A stretch of DNA of 21,825 nucleotides, taken from CAG-390 sp964384555 (lineage in GTDB: Bacteria > Bacillota > Clostridia > Oscillospirales > CAG-272). The translations under genes and the position numbers were made by a program. Shown piece after piece: positions 21,211 to 21,825 of this stretch. The notes under the pieces are model-generated. The model made no database searches. It had not been told where the DNA came from and saw only the letters and a program-made list of their open reading frames with translations. The stretch is taken from the NCBI GenBank assembly GCA_964384555.1, contig CAYLLA010000028.1:1-21825 (forward strand). The letters run 5' to 3'. Position 1 is the first letter of the stretch. Each line of letters begins with the position of its first letter.

Positions 21211-21312
21211 GGCAGTTTTATTATATAGACATATAGAAAGCAAGATTTTAAAGTTTTGATATCTATAGTTATCACACGGCTTTGCTGTATGTTCGCACCG
21301 CGCGCAGAAAGC

Positions 21313-21567
21313 CTTCTCACACATGAGAAGGCTTGGCAAGCGTTCGAACTTCACCTATAGACGGAGAGAAAGCAAAATTTGATAGGAAAGCTCCCGCTGC
21401 GGCGGAAATCTTGTTTTTACCTCCTCATCCGTCATGGATCATGGGACGACCCACAAAAACGACGTTTTTGCTTGCAAAACGGCGAGTCTCACTCGCCGAG
21501 TCGTTTTTGATGACTCGACCCGCAAAGCGGGGCGAGTCGCTTCTCACACATGAGAAGGCTTGGCAAG
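21313..21567. repeat. Direct repeat pair flanking a hairpin group
   Basis: A 28-base sequence starting CTTCTCACACATGAGAAGG occurs at 21313-21340 and again at 21540-21567; similarity continues weakly for about 30 bases beyond (shared CCTAT and GAGAA motifs). Between the copies lie four hairpins: CAAAAACG/CGTTTTTG (21454-21470), GGCGAGT/ACTCGCC (21481-21497), CGAGTC/GACTCG (21497-21517) and CCCGC/GCGGG (21519-21531). Confidence 0.75.
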
Positions 21568-21717
21568 ATTCCGCTCTTTTGCCTATGGATGAGAAGAATA
21601 TCAGATCTTACGATCCCGCAGGCGATGTCGGAGGGATTGTCGTTGCTGCTTTGCAAAGTTTAAAATGGTACATTTTTTTAGGATAGCGTATCTTGCGTTA
21701 TTCCGCGATCACCCCTG

Positions 21718-21825
21718 TCAGTTTCCACACTCTATGCTGATATCGGTAAAAAGACCTACAAGATCGGGGACGGTGCGGCGGCTTTTTTCCTCCCCCGCAA
21801 CATCAAGCACCGCCTCGCCCGCGTG
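21718..21825 (-). CDS. C-terminus of a probable ABC-transporter ATPase (runs off the window)
   Basis: The minus strand from the window edge reads 35 codons to a TGA: it includes GEAVLDVAGEEKSRRTV, then PDLVGLFTDISIECGN and stop. The LDV.GEEK...DL..LF pattern resembles the end of the COG1101-type ABC ATPases of Firmicutes that work with a substrate-binding protein and permease. Only the last residues are present, with no Walker or signature motif, so the identification is tentative, though the open frame, composition and stop are convincing for a real gene end. Confidence 0.55.
   Translation of the reverse strand, partial: HAGEAVLDVAGEEKSRRTVPDLVGLFTDISIECGN

Larger units (their letters stand above)
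21095..21717. other. Non-coding stretch with hairpins and a direct repeat
   Basis: This 623-base stretch contains the terminator at 21180-21210, a GCCTTCTC/GAGAAGGC hairpin (21311-21332), a 28-base perfect direct repeat (21313-21340 and 21540-21567) and a dense hairpin group (21454-21531). A 117-codon open frame across it begins at a non-ATG codon, lacks a ribosome site and runs through all hairpins, so it is not called. Confidence 0.65.

Noticed and set aside
21333..21686. 117-codon + strand open frame near the window end
   Set aside because: Non-ATG start, no ribosome site, and it runs through direct repeats and hairpins; best seen as chance coding in a repeat element.

Overview
The window looks like a chromosomal segment of an anaerobic, endospore-forming member of the class Clostridia, probably an uncultured gut lineage near the Oscillospirales. 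The inference rests on a FeoA-FeoB-Cys-rich small protein iron operon, an NfnAB-type bifurcating transhydrogenase, a SpoIIQ-like LytM protein, an archaeal-type (short) aspartyl-tRNA synthetase, strong GGAGG Shine-Dalgarno sites, sigma-A promoters, and secreted proteins with Thr/Ala-rich linkers. No rRNA or taxonomic marker is present, so placement below class is a guess.

Layout. 1-162 (-): 5' end of efp. 163-495: divergent control region with the efp promoter, a consensus extended promoter and a structured leader for feoAB. 496-3060 (+): feoA, feoB and a FeoB-associated Cys-rich membrane protein with its own promoter. 3145-5413 (+): nfnA and nfnB. 5541-7549 (-): pgk-tpiA glycolytic operon. 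7695-10404 (-): cca, a lysophospholipase-type hydrolase and a tandem DUF1508/YegP-like protein, the last two coupled by an ATGA overlap. 10601-11398 (+): SpoIIQ-like M23 protein. 11460-12212 (-): sugar phosphate isomerase/epimerase-like protein. 12326-13291 (-): class II fructose-bisphosphate aldolase. 13678-15183 (-): secreted CHAP-SH3-InlB-repeat protein with a GGCGS-type C-terminal tail.

15.3-18.0 kb is an accessory patch, AT-rich over roughly 15.7-16.9 kb. It holds a small probably truncated ORF, an orphan immunity-like gene preceded by what looks like the last residues of a toxin, a 21-codon ORF with very good expression signals, an attenuator-like hairpin, a RelE-type toxin/HTH antitoxin pair with an operator-like palindrome inside its promoter, and two tandem 165-bp-period repeats that abut a tRNA-Ala(CGC) gene. 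18.3-21.1 kb (+) returns to core-like sequence: aspS2, then a secreted protein of probable beta-propeller type with the same GGCGS tail. 21.1-21.7 kb is non-coding, with hairpins and a direct repeat. The last 108 bases encode the C-terminus of a probable ABC-transporter ATPase (-).

The most interesting signals are the shared GGCGS + hydrophobic helix + basic tail (a sorting-signal-like C-terminus with an invariant-looking Cys in both copies), the unassigned structured feo leader, and the toxin-remnant/immunity/leader/TA/tandem-repeat patch beside the tRNA. All functional names are from reading the sequence by eye; no database search was run.
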